Origin: Neisseria lisongii | GTDB taxonomy: Bacteria > Pseudomonadota > Gammaproteobacteria > Burkholderiales > Neisseriaceae | Length of the DNA: 64,000 nt | Direction of reading: 5' to 3' | NCBI RefSeq assembly: GCF_028463985.1 | Contig: NZ_CP116766.1 | Location: 682,001 to 746,000 of the forward strand | Part shown: positions 1 to 8,088 of the stretch, piece after piece | Position numbering within the stretch: position 1 is the stretch's first letter | How the letters are laid out: every line of letters begins with the position of its first letter | Program-made: the position numbers and the translations under genes | The notes under the pieces: model-generated | The model's input: the letters and a program-made list of their open reading frames with translations, nothing else | Databases searched by the model: none | Told to the model about the DNA's origin: nothing

Positions 1-75
1 CTGTGCGAAGTCCCCGTAGGACAGACAGTAACAGCAGGCATGAAACTGACAGCGTATTTATTGCCGAAAGGGTGA
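1..75 (+). CDS. 3' end of a protein, possibly molybdopterin molybdotransferase MoeA
   Basis: An open frame enters from the left edge and stops with TGA at 73-75, giving the last 24 residues of a protein. The tail has the pattern L-x3-P-x-G-x2-V-x-A-G-x2-L-x2-YLL, which resembles the small C-terminal beta-barrel of MoeA (molybdenum insertion into molybdopterin). That identification rests on a short pattern recalled from the family. It fits with modA further along but is not proven. The upstream sequence would decide it. Confidence 0.4.
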   Translation: MCEVPVGQTVTAGMKLTAYLLPKG

Positions 76-111
76 GTAGCGTAAAGCCGTCTGAAAATCG
101 GGTTTTCACTA

Positions 112-185
112 GTAAGAAATCCTAGCATTGTCTGTACTTTTCATACAAAAAAGAAAAAAGTGCAAACAACGTTAGGATTTCTTAC
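112..185. repeat. 74-bp palindromic element between two convergent genes
   Basis: The 13-base arms GTAAGAAATCCTA (112-124) and TAGGATTTCTTAC (173-185) are perfect inverted repeats, and pairing continues inward with about 15 of 19 matches. The long A-rich stem-loop lies between the gene ending at 75 and serS, which ends at 210 from the other side. It could be a two-way terminator or a small MITE. It lacks Correia-type TATAG ends. A DUS lies on each side (86-95 and near 193). Confidence 0.6.
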
Positions 186-209
186 ATTTTAAGGCCGTCT
201 GAAAACGGC

Positions 210-1505
210 TTATTCGGCTGCCAAGCGGGTGATGCCGCCCATATAGGGTTGCAGGGCGGCGGGGATGTTGATGCTGCCATCGGCATTTTGGTGGTTTTCC
301 AATACGGCAACCAAAGTGCGGCCAACGGCCAAGCCGGAGCCGTTGAGGGTGTGAACCAAACGGTTTTTGCCGTTTTCGTCTTTGAAACGGGCTTTCATGC
401 GGCGGGCTTGGAAATCTTCGCAGTTGGAGCAGCTGGAAATTTCACGGTAGGTATTTTGCGCCGGTACCCATACTTCCAAATCGTAGGTTTTGGTTGCGCC
501 AAAGCCCATATCGCCGGTACACAGGGTAATCACACGGTAAGGCAGTTCCAAGGCTTTCAGGATATTTTCGGCATGGCCGACCATTTCTTCCAAGGCTTGG
601 TATGATTGTTCTGGGTGGACGATTTGCACCATTTCCACTTTGTCAAACTGGTGTTGGCGGATTAAGCCCCGCACATCTTTGCCGTAGGCTCCGGCTTCGG
701 AACGGAAACACGGTGAGTGGGCGGTCAGCTTCAGTGGCAGGCCGCTTTCGGCGAGGATGGTATCGGCAACTGTGTTGGTCAGGGTAACTTCGGCAGTCGG
801 AATCAGATATTGCGATTTTTTGCTTTCATCGCCGCCGCGGGTAACATGGAACAGGTCTTCGGCAAATTTCGGCAGCTGGCCGGTTCCCTGCAATGTGCTG
901 TCGTCCACGATATAGGGCGTGTAATGCTCGGTGTAGCCGTGTTTCAGCGTATGCGTATCCAGCATAAACTGCGCCAGCGCACGGTGCAGGCGGGCGATTT
1001 GGCCTTTCATCACGGTAAAGCGTGCGCCCGAAAGTTTGGCACCGCCTTCAAAATCCAAGCCCAGCGGCTCACCCAAATCGACATGGTCTTTGATTTCAAA
1101 ATCAAAGCTGCGTGGTGTGCCGACTTTGCGTACTTCCACGTTTTCGGTTTCGTCCGCACCGGCCGGCACGCTTTCATGCGGCAGGTTCGGAATGGTCAAG
1201 AGCCAAGCGTCTAATTCAGCCTGCACGGCTTCCAAATCCGCCGCCGTCTGTTCCAAACCGGCTTTGATTTCGGCAACCTGTGCCATCGCCGCCTGCGCTT
1301 CATCATGCTTGCCTTGGCCTTTCAATGCGCCGATTTGCTTGGAAATGCTGTTGCGTGCCGCCTGCATTTCTTCGGTTTGCACCTGCAAAGCCTTGCGTTT
1401 TTCTTCTAACGCATGGAAACGCTCGGTATCGAATGCGTAGCCTCGCTGCGCCAGACGTTCGGCAACTGCGGCTGTGTTGCTGCGGAGTAATTGGATATCC
1501 AACAT
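210..1505 (-). CDS. serS: Seryl-tRNA synthetase
   Basis: Class II aminoacyl-tRNA synthetase that charges tRNA-Ser and tRNA-Sec with serine in the cytoplasm. The 431-residue length is usual for the family. The N-terminal 110 residues form the Lys/Glu/Ala-rich antiparallel coiled-coil arm that contacts the tRNA. Motif 2 is seen around residues 265-290 (CFRSEAGAYGKD then IRQHQF). Motif 3 begins near residue 389 (GSGLAVGRTLVAVLE). The gene is transcribed alone toward the left edge, with a DUS just past its stop. Nothing unusual was seen. Confidence 0.98.
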   Translation of the reverse strand: MLDIQLLRSNTAAVAERLAQRGYAFDTERFHALEEKRKALQVQTEEMQAARNSISKQIGALKGQGKHDEAQAAMAQVAEIKAGLEQTAADLEAVQAELDAWLLTIPNLPHESVPAGADETENVEVRKVGTPRSFDFEIKDHVDLGEPLGLDFEGGAKLSGARFTVMKGQIARLHRALAQFMLDTHTLKHGYTEHYTPYIVDDSTLQGTGQLPKFAEDLFHVTRGGDESKKSQYLIPTAEVTLTNTVADTILAESGLPLKLTAHSPCFRSEAGAYGKDVRGLIRQHQFDKVEMVQIVHPEQSYQALEEMVGHAENILKALELPYRVITLCTGDMGFGATKTYDLEVWVPAQNTYREISSCSNCEDFQARRMKARFKDENGKNRLVHTLNGSGLAVGRTLVAVLENHQNADGSINIPAALQPYMGGITRLAAE

Positions 1506-1640
1506 AGTTTATTCTTTCACAAAAAATGATTCAAAATGGGCATATTGTAAACCATCTGCGGGACAGTGTTAATTTTGTTATGTGTTATGCCGCAGATATG
1601 GATTTTAATTATATGTCAAACAGTAATTTATCTGAAAAAG

Positions 1641-2279
1641 TCAGCCGGCCAAAACCGGTGGGGCGAAACGCAGGATGGCATCGCGCAATACAATCAGTTT
1701 GCCGTGGAAAAAATGGCTGGAACCGGCAATGGCAATCACCGGAATATTCTGCGGTTCGGCCCACGACAAGACTTTTTCGATGGCGACCACTTCGTCTTCA
1801 GCACCGTGGATAATCAGCGTTTTATCGGCATCGGGTGCAGCTTTGGGTTCGGGGCGGTCGGTGTAGTGGTTGAGTGCGGCACCCAACAGCAGCAGCATAT
1901 CCGGTCGGCGTTCTTGGGCGGTATAGTTGGCAACATAGCCGCCGAAGGAAAAACCGGCTAAAACAAATTTCGCTGCTTCGGGATGGCGGTTTCGGGCAAA
2001 ATCAATCACGCTGATGCAGTCTTGGGTTTCGCCGCAGCCGTAGTCGTGTTCGCCACCGCTGTTGCCCACGCCCCGCAGATTGGGCAGATAGCAGTGAAAA
2101 CCGAGTTGGCACAGGGCTTTGGCGGCGGTTTGAATCACTTTGTTGGTGTTGGTGCCGCCCTGAAGCGGGTTAGGGTGGTTGATTACTGCTACGCCGACAG
2201 CTTCGCCTTTGGGCGGCAGGTAAATGGTTTCCAGCAAACCGGCAGGGCCGGTGATATTGAGTATTTCGGGTTTCTGCAT
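1641..2279 (-). CDS. Alpha/beta hydrolase family protein
   Basis: A 212-residue cytoplasmic alpha/beta hydrolase of the short COG2945-like type. The nucleophile elbow GFSFGG is at residues 109-114 (Ser111). The likely acid is in HGAEDEVV near 158-165, and the likely base histidine is in SSHFFHGK near 187-193. NHPNPLQGG near residue 34 fits the oxyanion-hole loop of this group. No signal peptide is present. The substrate cannot be told from sequence. It lies downstream of the aminopropyltransferase-like gene on the same strand, with a DUS in the 38-bp gap. Confidence 0.85.
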   Translation of the reverse strand: MQKPEILNITGPAGLLETIYLPPKGEAVGVAVINHPNPLQGGTNTNKVIQTAAKALCQLGFHCYLPNLRGVGNSGGEHDYGCGETQDCISVIDFARNRHPEAAKFVLAGFSFGGYVANYTAQERRPDMLLLLGAALNHYTDRPEPKAAPDADKTLIIHGAEDEVVAIEKVLSWAEPQNIPVIAIAGSSHFFHGKLIVLRDAILRFAPPVLAG

Positions 2280-2317
2280 GATGTTTCTTTCTGGGCAGGC
2301 CGTCTGAAAATCGGTGT

Positions 2318-3106
2318 TTACAGATAAAAATGCTTGCCGTTATTCGGATTGGCGGCTTTTAAATCGGCAAGCATACGGGTGAAATTCAAATCGTAGCGCT
2401 CGGCGAGTTTTTCGGCACGTTTTTTCAGATTGGCAAGATTTTGTTCTTTAGGGCTGTTTTGAAACGCCATCACCGCCATATTGCCGTGGCTCTCGGCAGG
2501 CAGCTCCAACACCCGACCTTCAAAAACATTGAGCAGCCGCTCGACAAACTGGCGGTAGCGTTTGTCGCCGCTCCACCAGTTGGTAACAAACACGCCGTCC
2601 GGCGACAGGGCGTTGCGGCAGTCGGCAAAAAACGGTTCGCCGACCAGCGCATCGATAATCTGTTCGCCGTCAAAACCGTCCACCAAAATCACATCGGTGC
2701 TGTGGCGCAGGGTTTTGATGTATTCCGCACCGTCGGCCTCAATAATTTCAAAGCGTTCGCCTTCAAACGGCAGCTCAAACAGGCTGCGTGCCACCGCAAT
2801 CACCTGCGGATTGATGTCCACTGCGGTTTGGCGGGTGTCGGGCAGATAAGCGTCTATCCAGCGGGCAAACGAGCCGCCGCCCAAGCCGATTTGGGTAATG
2901 TGTTGCGGCGGCGTATCGGCAAACAGCAGCCATGCCATCATCGCACGGCTGTATGATAGCACCAGTTCTGCAGGGTGGTCGGTATTCATCGAGCTTTGAA
3001 TGGTGGCGCTGCCCAAATGCAGCGAACGGATATTGCCTTCTTCGGAAATGCCCACTTCGGGCAGTTGCGGCTTGGCAGTGCGTAGTCGGCGGTAGGGGTG
3101 GGCCAT
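2318..3106 (-). CDS. Spermidine synthase-like aminopropyltransferase/methyltransferase-fold protein
   Basis: 262 residues with a Rossmann fold of the polyamine aminopropyltransferase (SpeE) family. A glycine-rich nucleotide loop GLGGGSF lies near residues 74-80, an acidic strand end TAVDINP near 94-100 and ILVDGFDGE near 140-148. In such proteins the loop binds decarboxylated S-adenosylmethionine. Many short relatives lack the full catalytic set, so aminopropyl transfer is uncertain. No speD is seen in this window. No strong ribosome-binding site precedes the chosen ATG, so the start is tentative. Confidence 0.75.
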   Translation of the reverse strand: MAHPYRRLRTAKPQLPEVGISEEGNIRSLHLGSATIQSSMNTDHPAELVLSYSRAMMAWLLFADTPPQHITQIGLGGGSFARWIDAYLPDTRQTAVDINPQVIAVARSLFELPFEGERFEIIEADGAEYIKTLRHSTDVILVDGFDGEQIIDALVGEPFFADCRNALSPDGVFVTNWWSGDKRYRQFVERLLNVFEGRVLELPAESHGNMAVMAFQNSPKEQNLANLKKRAEKLAERYDLNFTRMLADLKAANPNNGKHFYL

Positions 3107-3235
3107 AATCGGTGTCTGACAAAGGAAAAGCGTTTATTTTAACAGATTTTGCGGGGATTTTAGTGCAGATTGTGTGCAGCGGCCGGTTTATCGTAAATTC
3201 GCTATAAGATGTTATGTGAAAGCAAAATGTTAGTG

Positions 3236-3264
3236 AAAAATCTGATTTTAAATCAGATGTTTTT
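3236..3264. terminator. AT-rich stem-loop with T tracts on both strands
   Basis: ATCTGAT (3240-3246) and ATCAGAT (3252-3258) pair around a five-base loop, flanked by A5 and T5 so it could terminate in either direction. It lies in the non-coding stretch 3107-3394, where I see no gene. Confidence 0.45.
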
Positions 3265-3394
3265 CATATTTTCATCAATTTGGTTGAAAAAATACTTGTC
3301 AGGCATACCGTTTTTCAGCATAATTACGTTTTCCTTTCTTGTTGGTTTGGCTGAGTCGGACGGTTTGCCGGATTGAGTCAATATTGTTTGATAT

Positions 3395-3470
3395 GCCGGT
3401 ATAGCTCAGTTGGTAGAGCACCTGACTTGTAATCAGGGGGTCCCGAGTTCGACTCTTGGTGCCGGCACCA
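3395..3470 (+). tRNA. tRNA-Thr (anticodon TGT)
   Basis: A 76-nt cloverleaf. The acceptor GCCGGTA pairs with TGCCGGC. There is a D-loop (AGCTCAGTTGGTAGAGC), an anticodon stem CCTGA/TCAGG around CTTGTAA (anticodon TGT) and a T-loop GTTCGACTC. The CCA end is genome-encoded at 3468-3470. Confidence 0.97.
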
Positions 3471-3479
3471 AATTTTGAA

Positions 3480-3515
3480 GCCGTCTGAAAATGCGATTTT
3501 CAGACGGCCTTTTTC
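3480..3515 (+). terminator. DUS-pair terminator after tRNA-Thr
   Basis: GCCGTCTGAAAA and TTTTCAGACGGC pair around a short loop and are followed by CTTTTTCT. It lies ten bases past the tRNA and uses two inverted uptake sequences as the stem. Confidence 0.9.
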
Positions 3516-3572
3516 TATTTAAGCATTAGCGTTTGGTTTTTATCTTTCTACCATAAATTGACTTGAATCAAA

Positions 3573-3598
3573 GCATGAATATCATTTTCATCTATAAT
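3573..3598 (+). promoter_or_regulatory. Putative Fur box overlapping a TATAAT promoter
   Basis: On the minus strand 3573-3589 reads GAAAATGATATTCATGC, close to the Fur consensus GATAATGATAATCATTATC (about 13 of 17 aligned positions agree). A perfect TATAAT follows at 3593-3598. Fur bound here would cover the -35 region, so transcription should rise under iron starvation. No conventional -35 is evident. Confidence 0.65.
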
Positions 3599-3604
3599 CG
3601 CCTG

Positions 3605-3799
3605 CAATGGTGAAAACGATTGCGGTGCAACAGCGCTGCAAACAGTTTTACCGTGCTGCAGCCTTCGGGCTGCTGCGGAGATTGTGTTGCCAATAGCAAT
3701 ATTGACTTTATGATTTCGACCTTGATGTAAGTTTTATTATCTCTTTCCTCTTGATGTGTGTGTGTTAGGGCGTGGCCGTTGCGGCCACCCCTTTTTTTT
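3605..3799 (+). ncRNA. Probable iron-responsive small RNA, candidate NrrF homologue
   Basis: The promoter at 3593 and a strong intrinsic terminator at 3772-3799 delimit a transcript of about 195 nt with no convincing reading frame. It contains a hairpin with a C(UUCG)G tetraloop (stem GCAGCC/GGCTGC near 3658-3673), an A/U-rich single-stranded stretch suited to Hfq near 3725-3765, then the terminator. Neisseria is known to have one well-described Fur-repressed sRNA of about 160 nt, NrrF, which acts on sdhC/sdhA mRNAs. This transcript has the right control and architecture, but I cannot align it here. The 5' end is approximate. Confidence 0.65.
3772..3799 (+). terminator. Intrinsic terminator of the small RNA
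   Basis: GTGGCC (3772-3777) pairs with GGCCAC (3783-3788) around GTTGC, followed by three C and eight T. A G/C stem plus T tract is a textbook Rho-independent terminator with no protein gene directly upstream. Confidence 0.9.
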
Positions 3800-3826
3800 G
3801 CCTTTTTTATAAACGTGAAGTAAAAT
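3798..3826 (+). promoter_or_regulatory. Sigma70 promoter of the XRE regulator
   Basis: TTGCCT (3798-3803), a 17-bp spacer and TAAAAT (3821-3826) lie 28 bp before the ATG at 3854. The promoter begins inside the T tract of the preceding terminator. Confidence 0.7.
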
Positions 3827-3853
3827 CCGTGATAATAAATACAGGAGCGTATC

Positions 3854-4141
3854 ATGGGTAATAAACTGACGGCACCGGCGCAGTTGCCGGACGAAAACGA
3901 TTTGCGGGGTGTGTTGGCATACAATATGCGGCTGTTTCGGGTCAATAAAGGCTGGTCGCAGGAAGAACTGGCACGGCAGTGCGGCTTGGACCGGACTTAT
4001 GTTTCCGCCGTGGAGCGCAAACGCTGGAACATCGCTTTGTCGAATATCGAAAAAATGGCATCGGCTTTGGGCGTGCCGGCGTATCAGCTGTTGATGCCGC
4101 CGCAGCATTTGGTGGATTTGTTGGACGCTGAGGCCGTCTGA
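3854..4141 (+). CDS. XRE-family helix-turn-helix regulator
   Basis: A 95-residue protein, almost entirely one lambda-Cro/C1-type HTH domain. N-terminal helix LRGVLAYNMRLFR, HTH core WSQEELARQCGLDRTYVSAVERKRWN near residues 34-61, then IEKMASALGV. It probably binds DNA as a dimer; target and ligand are unknown. GGAG precedes the ATG. The last codons GAG GCC GTC TGA are themselves a DUS, so the C-terminus EAV and the stop codon are supplied by uptake-sequence DNA. glnD follows 30 bp later and may be co-transcribed. Confidence 0.9.
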   Translation: MGNKLTAPAQLPDENDLRGVLAYNMRLFRVNKGWSQEELARQCGLDRTYVSAVERKRWNIALSNIEKMASALGVPAYQLLMPPQHLVDLLDAEAV

Positions 4142-4171
4142 AAACGGGTAGCAGAATCGGGGAGAACAATC

Positions 4172-6733
4172 ATGCAGGAACAGATTTTAGCGGCGCAGCG
4201 GCGTTTTGCTGCAGAACGGCAGGAAGCGGAAGCGCTGTTTTTAAAAAGAAAACAACCGGCGGTTTTTTTCAAACGCTATGCCCGTGCCGCCGAGCAGTTG
4301 TTGGCGGCATTGTGGGAGGTTTATTTTTCCGACCGCAAGCTGTGTCTGTTGGCAACCGGAGGCTTCGGGCGGGGAGAGCTGTATCCGTATTCCGATTTGG
4401 ATTTGGCGCTGGTGTCGCCCGCAACGCTTGACGAAGACGATCAGCAGCAGATTGCAGCATTTGTGCAGACTTTGTGGGACATGAAACTGATTCCCTCGCT
4501 GAAAAGCGGTAGCGTGGCGGAATTGTGCGGCAGCGTGAAAGACGATATTTCCGGCGATACGGCTTTTTTGGAAGCCCGTTTGCTGGCGGGCGATGCGGCA
4601 TTGGCAGCGGCATTGTCGGCAAAAATCAGCGCCCAGAGAGACGTGGCAACCTTTACCGAAGCGAAAATTTTGGAAATGCAGCAGCGGCAGGCAAAATCGC
4701 AGGGTTCGGGAACACTGCTTGAGCCGAATATCAAAAGCGGTTCGGGCGGTTTGCGGGACCTGCATACCATGCTGTGGATTGCCAAGGCGCAGGGCTTGGA
4801 TACCCGGTTTCCGTCTTTAATCCGCCACGGCATTCTGACTTCCGCCGAAGCGGGCATGTTGGCGGAAAGTTACAAGCAGCTGGCGGCGATTCGGATTCAC
4901 CTGCATTTGTGCGCCAAGCGTGCCGAAGACCGCCTGATTTTCGATTTGCAGGGGCAGGTTGCCGAAAGCATGGGCTGGCAGGACGACAGCCGCCAGCGTA
5001 AAAGCGAAAAACTGATGCGGCTGTTTTACCGCACGGTAAAAACCATCAAGCAGCTGCACGGTATTCTGTTGCCGGTATTGCAGGAGCGTATCGACACCAA
5101 TCCGTATCCGATTACGCTGCGGATTGATGACGACTATATCCAAGTCAATCATCAGATTGCCGCCCGCAATCCGGATATTTTTCTGAATAATCCCGAACAT
5201 ATTTTCAAAATTGTTTCGATTTGGCAAAGCCGCAACGACATTACTTCGCTCGAACCGAAAACCCTGCGGGCATGGTGGGGCGCAAGCCGCAAAATCAAAC
5301 GCAGTTTTTACCAAAATCCGGCCAACCGCCGCCGCTTTGTCGAATTTTTCCGCAACGGCAACGGCTTGACCCATGTGTTGCGTTTTCTCAATCTTTACGG
5401 CGTATTGGGCTGTTATTTGCCGGCATGGGAGAAAATCGTCGGGCTGTTGCAACATGATTTGTTCCATATTTATCCGGTTGACGACCATATTTTGACCGTT
5501 GTACACAATATGCGGCGGCTGGCGCTCGACAAACACACCCACGAACACCCGTTTGCCTCTTCCCTGATGCAGGGTTTCGAGCATAAAGCCGTATTGTATA
5601 TGGCGGCGTTTTTTCACGATATTGCCAAAGGACGGGGCGGCGACCATGCCGTTTTGGGTGTGGACGATGCCCGTGCATTTTCAGACGGCCACGGCTTGAG
5701 CAGCCATGAAGCCGATTTGTTGGCATGGCTGGTGGAAGAACATCTGCTGATGTCGGCCGTGGCGCAGAAAGAAGATATTCAAAATCCCGAAGTGATACGG
5801 GCATTTTGCCGCAAAGTGAAAACTTATGAGCGGCTGACGGCGCTGTATCTGCTGACCGTTGCCGATATTCGGGGAACCAACCCCAAATTGTGGAACACTT
5901 GGCGCGCCAGCTTGCTGGAAAACCTGTTCCACGCCGCCGTGTATCACCTTTCCAGCAACGGCAATACGCCGAATCTGCTGTATAACCGCCGCCAGCAGCG
6001 TGCCGCCGATTTTCTGACCCGCAGCGGCGCACCGGAAAAACAGCAGAAAAAACTGTTTCAGATGCTGGGTTCGGACTACTTCGCCAGCCATCAGACACGG
6101 GAAATTCTGTGGCACAGCACCAATCTGGTGTATGACTTTGAAACCCCACGAATCCGCAGCCGCATATTGCCCAAAAGCAACAGCTTTCAAGTGATGATTT
6201 TCATGCCCAACGGCCCCCGCCTGTTTGCCCGATTGTGCCGCATTTTCAGCCGCCACGGTTTCGATATTCTGGCAGCCAGAGCATTTGTTACCGCGCATAA
6301 CTATATCTTGGATACCTTCATTGTGCAGATTCCCGAACAGCACGACCCCGAAGATTATCCCAACATTCAAAGCGCATTAGAAGCCGAACTCAACAGTTTC
6401 ATCCACGGCTACGACCTTTCCGAACAGCAGTACCACACCGGCAGAATCAGCCGCCGCAGCCGCTATATGCCGATTGCCCCCGGCGTGATGATTGCACAGG
6501 AAGAAGATTTCCCCGGCTGGTACACCATCGACATCGTCGCCGTAAACCGTCCACTGCTGCTTGCCGACATCGCCGAAGTGTTTTTTGCCCACGACGTGCG
6601 GATACGCTACGCCAAAATCGCCACACTGGACGAGCGCATCGAAGACAGCTTCCGAGTGTTCAGCGAACAGCTTGCCGATCCGAAAAAACAGTCTGCTTTA
6701 AAACAGGCGCTGCTGGCGCAACTGGCGGTTTAA
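4172..6733 (+). CDS. glnD: Bifunctional [protein-PII] uridylyltransferase / UMP-removing enzyme
   Basis: The 853-residue nitrogen sensor that adds UMP to PII proteins when glutamine is low and removes it when glutamine is high. Domains in order: nucleotidyltransferase with GGFGRGE (63-69) and SDLDLAL (74-80); GlnD-type linker; HD hydrolase with VDDHILTV and FFHDIAKGRGGDH near residue 480; two C-terminal ACT domains (around 690-760 and 795-853) that sense glutamine. It is slightly shorter than the E. coli enzyme (about 890). GGGGAGA precedes the ATG. A DUS lies within the HD region (near 5679), read as FSDG. Confidence 0.97.
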   Translation: MQEQILAAQRRFAAERQEAEALFLKRKQPAVFFKRYARAAEQLLAALWEVYFSDRKLCLLATGGFGRGELYPYSDLDLALVSPATLDEDDQQQIAAFVQTLWDMKLIPSLKSGSVAELCGSVKDDISGDTAFLEARLLAGDAALAAALSAKISAQRDVATFTEAKILEMQQRQAKSQGSGTLLEPNIKSGSGGLRDLHTMLWIAKAQGLDTRFPSLIRHGILTSAEAGMLAESYKQLAAIRIHLHLCAKRAEDRLIFDLQGQVAESMGWQDDSRQRKSEKLMRLFYRTVKTIKQLHGILLPVLQERIDTNPYPITLRIDDDYIQVNHQIAARNPDIFLNNPEHIFKIVSIWQSRNDITSLEPKTLRAWWGASRKIKRSFYQNPANRRRFVEFFRNGNGLTHVLRFLNLYGVLGCYLPAWEKIVGLLQHDLFHIYPVDDHILTVVHNMRRLALDKHTHEHPFASSLMQGFEHKAVLYMAAFFHDIAKGRGGDHAVLGVDDARAFSDGHGLSSHEADLLAWLVEEHLLMSAVAQKEDIQNPEVIRAFCRKVKTYERLTALYLLTVADIRGTNPKLWNTWRASLLENLFHAAVYHLSSNGNTPNLLYNRRQQRAADFLTRSGAPEKQQKKLFQMLGSDYFASHQTREILWHSTNLVYDFETPRIRSRILPKSNSFQVMIFMPNGPRLFARLCRIFSRHGFDILAARAFVTAHNYILDTFIVQIPEQHDPEDYPNIQSALEAELNSFIHGYDLSEQQYHTGRISRRSRYMPIAPGVMIAQEEDFPGWYTIDIVAVNRPLLLADIAEVFFAHDVRIRYAKIATLDERIEDSFRVFSEQLADPKKQSALKQALLAQLAV

Positions 6734-6777
6734 GAGGAGAAATATGGAGGTGAACATCTGTGATACGTTAATGTGAT

Positions 6778-6805
6778 GACAATCTGTATTGCAGATTGTC
6801 TTGTA
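6778..6805 (+). terminator. Terminator between glnD and azlD
   Basis: GACAATCTG (6778-6786) and CAGATTGTC (6792-6800) are a perfect 9-bp stem around TATTG. It lies between the convergent genes glnD and azlD and probably serves both. The T tract is weak. Confidence 0.6.
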
Positions 6806-6817
6806 ATACACGGAATT

Positions 6818-7117
6818 TCAGCGGAACAGATAGCCGAACAGCCCCGATGAACCGACACCGATTAAAACGGTAATCAACATGGAAAAGCGGGAGGCGGCCC
6901 AAACCGTCAAGGTGATGGCAATCAGTTCGTGGGGTTTGTCGGACACAAAATAAGGGGCGATAACCGAAATCAAAACGCAGCCGGGCGCAGCTTCCATCAC
7001 GGTTTGCGCACGGCGGCTCAAGGTTCGGTTGCGCAGGGCGAAAAAACCGAGCAGGCGGGTAGAGTAGGTAACGCCGAGCATGGCGCAGAATACAATGAAT
7101 GAATCCCACGAAATCAT
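6818..7117 (-). CDS. azlD: AzlD-family branched-chain amino acid exporter subunit
   Basis: A 99-residue membrane protein with about four hydrophobic segments and the AzlD pattern GVTYSTRLLGFF near residues 15-26 and MEAAPGCVLISVIAPY near 41-56. With AzlC it forms a small exporter of branched-chain amino acids (BrnFE type). I chose the ATG at 7117 because it overlaps the azlC stop codon as ATGA, typical of translational coupling. Longer upstream starts in this frame would lie inside azlC and are rejected. Confidence 0.88.
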   Translation of the reverse strand: MISWDSFIVFCAMLGVTYSTRLLGFFALRNRTLSRRAQTVMEAAPGCVLISVIAPYFVSDKPHELIAITLTVWAASRFSMLITVLIGVGSSGLFGYLFR

Positions 7118-7824
7118 CGGCGTTCCCCAAAACCGTAAGCCGTTAGCAGCCCCGCCAGTGTACCGGCAGGCACATACCATGCGCCGTCCACGCTCAAATA
7201 GGTTGCGGCGGCGACCAGCAGGCTGACCAACCACGGGCGGGCGGCGGCAAAGCCTTTCCACATACCTTTGAGCAGCACCAGAAATACCGCCGGAAACGCC
7301 ATGCCGAAACCCCATGCGGCCACATCGCCGAACAGCGGGCCGAGAGCGGCACCGAAAGCGGCAAAACCGATCCAAGTGATATACAGAATAAAGCACACAC
7401 CGGCATAAAACGGCAGATTCAGACTGCCCAAGCCCGCAGCCTTGCGTTTTTGTGCTTCAGCCAAACCCATCGCCCAGCTTTCATCGCACATAAAAAACAG
7501 TACCGCCATCGCCTTTTTCAGCGGCAGATGTTTCAGATAAGGCGCAAACGCCGCCCCCATCAGAATATGACGGGAATTAATCATCAGGGTTACCGTGGCA
7601 ATCAGCAAAACCGGCAGCGGGTGTACCCATAGATTAACCGTGGCAAATTCCGAGCCGCCGGCAAAATTCATGCCGGTCATCAACAGCATTTCCAGCCAGC
7701 TCATGCCTTTTTGTCCGCCCTGTACGCCCAAAATCAGCGCCCACGGCAGCAAACCGATCAACATCGGCGAACTTTCTTTAATACCGCGTAAAAATTCGGC
7801 TCGTGGCGAAGGAAGCGAAGTCAT
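7114..7824 (-). CDS. azlC: AzlC-family branched-chain amino acid exporter subunit
   Basis: 236 residues with several hydrophobic helices. AzlC signatures include FLRGIKESSPMLIGLLPWALILG near residues 10-32 (split here as FLRGIKESSPML and IGLLPWALILG) and MNFAGGSEFA, INSRHILMGA and DESWAM. It is the large subunit of a two-component exporter of leucine/isoleucine/valine-type amino acids in the inner membrane. The 3' end overlaps azlD by 4 bp. The gene is divergent from modA, with 264 bp between the start codons. Confidence 0.92.
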   Translation of the reverse strand: MTSLPSPRAEFLRGIKESSPMLIGLLPWALILGVQGGQKGMSWLEMLLMTGMNFAGGSEFATVNLWVHPLPVLLIATVTLMINSRHILMGAAFAPYLKHLPLKKAMAVLFFMCDESWAMGLAEAQKRKAAGLGSLNLPFYAGVCFILYITWIGFAAFGAALGPLFGDVAAWGFGMAFPAVFLVLLKGMWKGFAAARPWLVSLLVAAATYLSVDGAWYVPAGTLAGLLTAYGFGERR

Positions 7825-7927
7825 GGGAATGGGGGGATATCGGGAAAAACCGTTATTATAGCCGAAATGTCGGGAACGAAAAGAAGGAACCTACCGTGTC
7901 GTTCAGCCTTGTGTTTTTCTTATTTGA

Positions 7928-7956
7928 TTTCATGATTTACGCTTTCGCTCTATAAT
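7928..7956 (+). promoter_or_regulatory. Candidate promoter upstream of modA
   Basis: TTTCAT (7928-7933), a 17-bp spacer and a perfect TATAAT (7951-7956). A strong DUS hairpin lies between this promoter and modA, so either the transcript is attenuated or another promoter is used. Confidence 0.5.
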
Positions 7957-7990
7957 CCGATTTTATAGTTTGTTTTTTCATCCATGGTTT

Positions 7991-8041
7991 ATGCCGTCTG
8001 AAAACGAGCTAAAACTCGTTCCCCTCGTTTTCAGACGGCAT
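7991..8041 (+). terminator. 18-bp DUS hairpin in the modA leader
   Basis: ATGCCGTCTGAAAACGAG pairs perfectly with CTCGTTTTCAGACGGCAT around a 15-base loop. No T tract follows, so it may act as an attenuator, an insulator or a decayed terminator. The loop and right arm (CTCGTTCCCCTCGTTTTCAG) recur near 25260. Confidence 0.6.
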
Positions 8042-8088
8042 TGCGGCTATGGTATCGCCGTTTTTTATGCAATCTTCAGAGAGACATC

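Noticed and set aside
3592..4108. Minus-strand frames opposite the small RNA and XRE gene
   Set aside because: They lie antisense to a well-supported HTH gene and a transcript with its own promoter and terminator.
6818..7396. Longer form of azlD starting upstream
   Set aside because: The extra N-terminus overlaps azlC in another frame and is Arg/Gly-rich; the ATG overlapping the azlC stop gives a normal AzlD.
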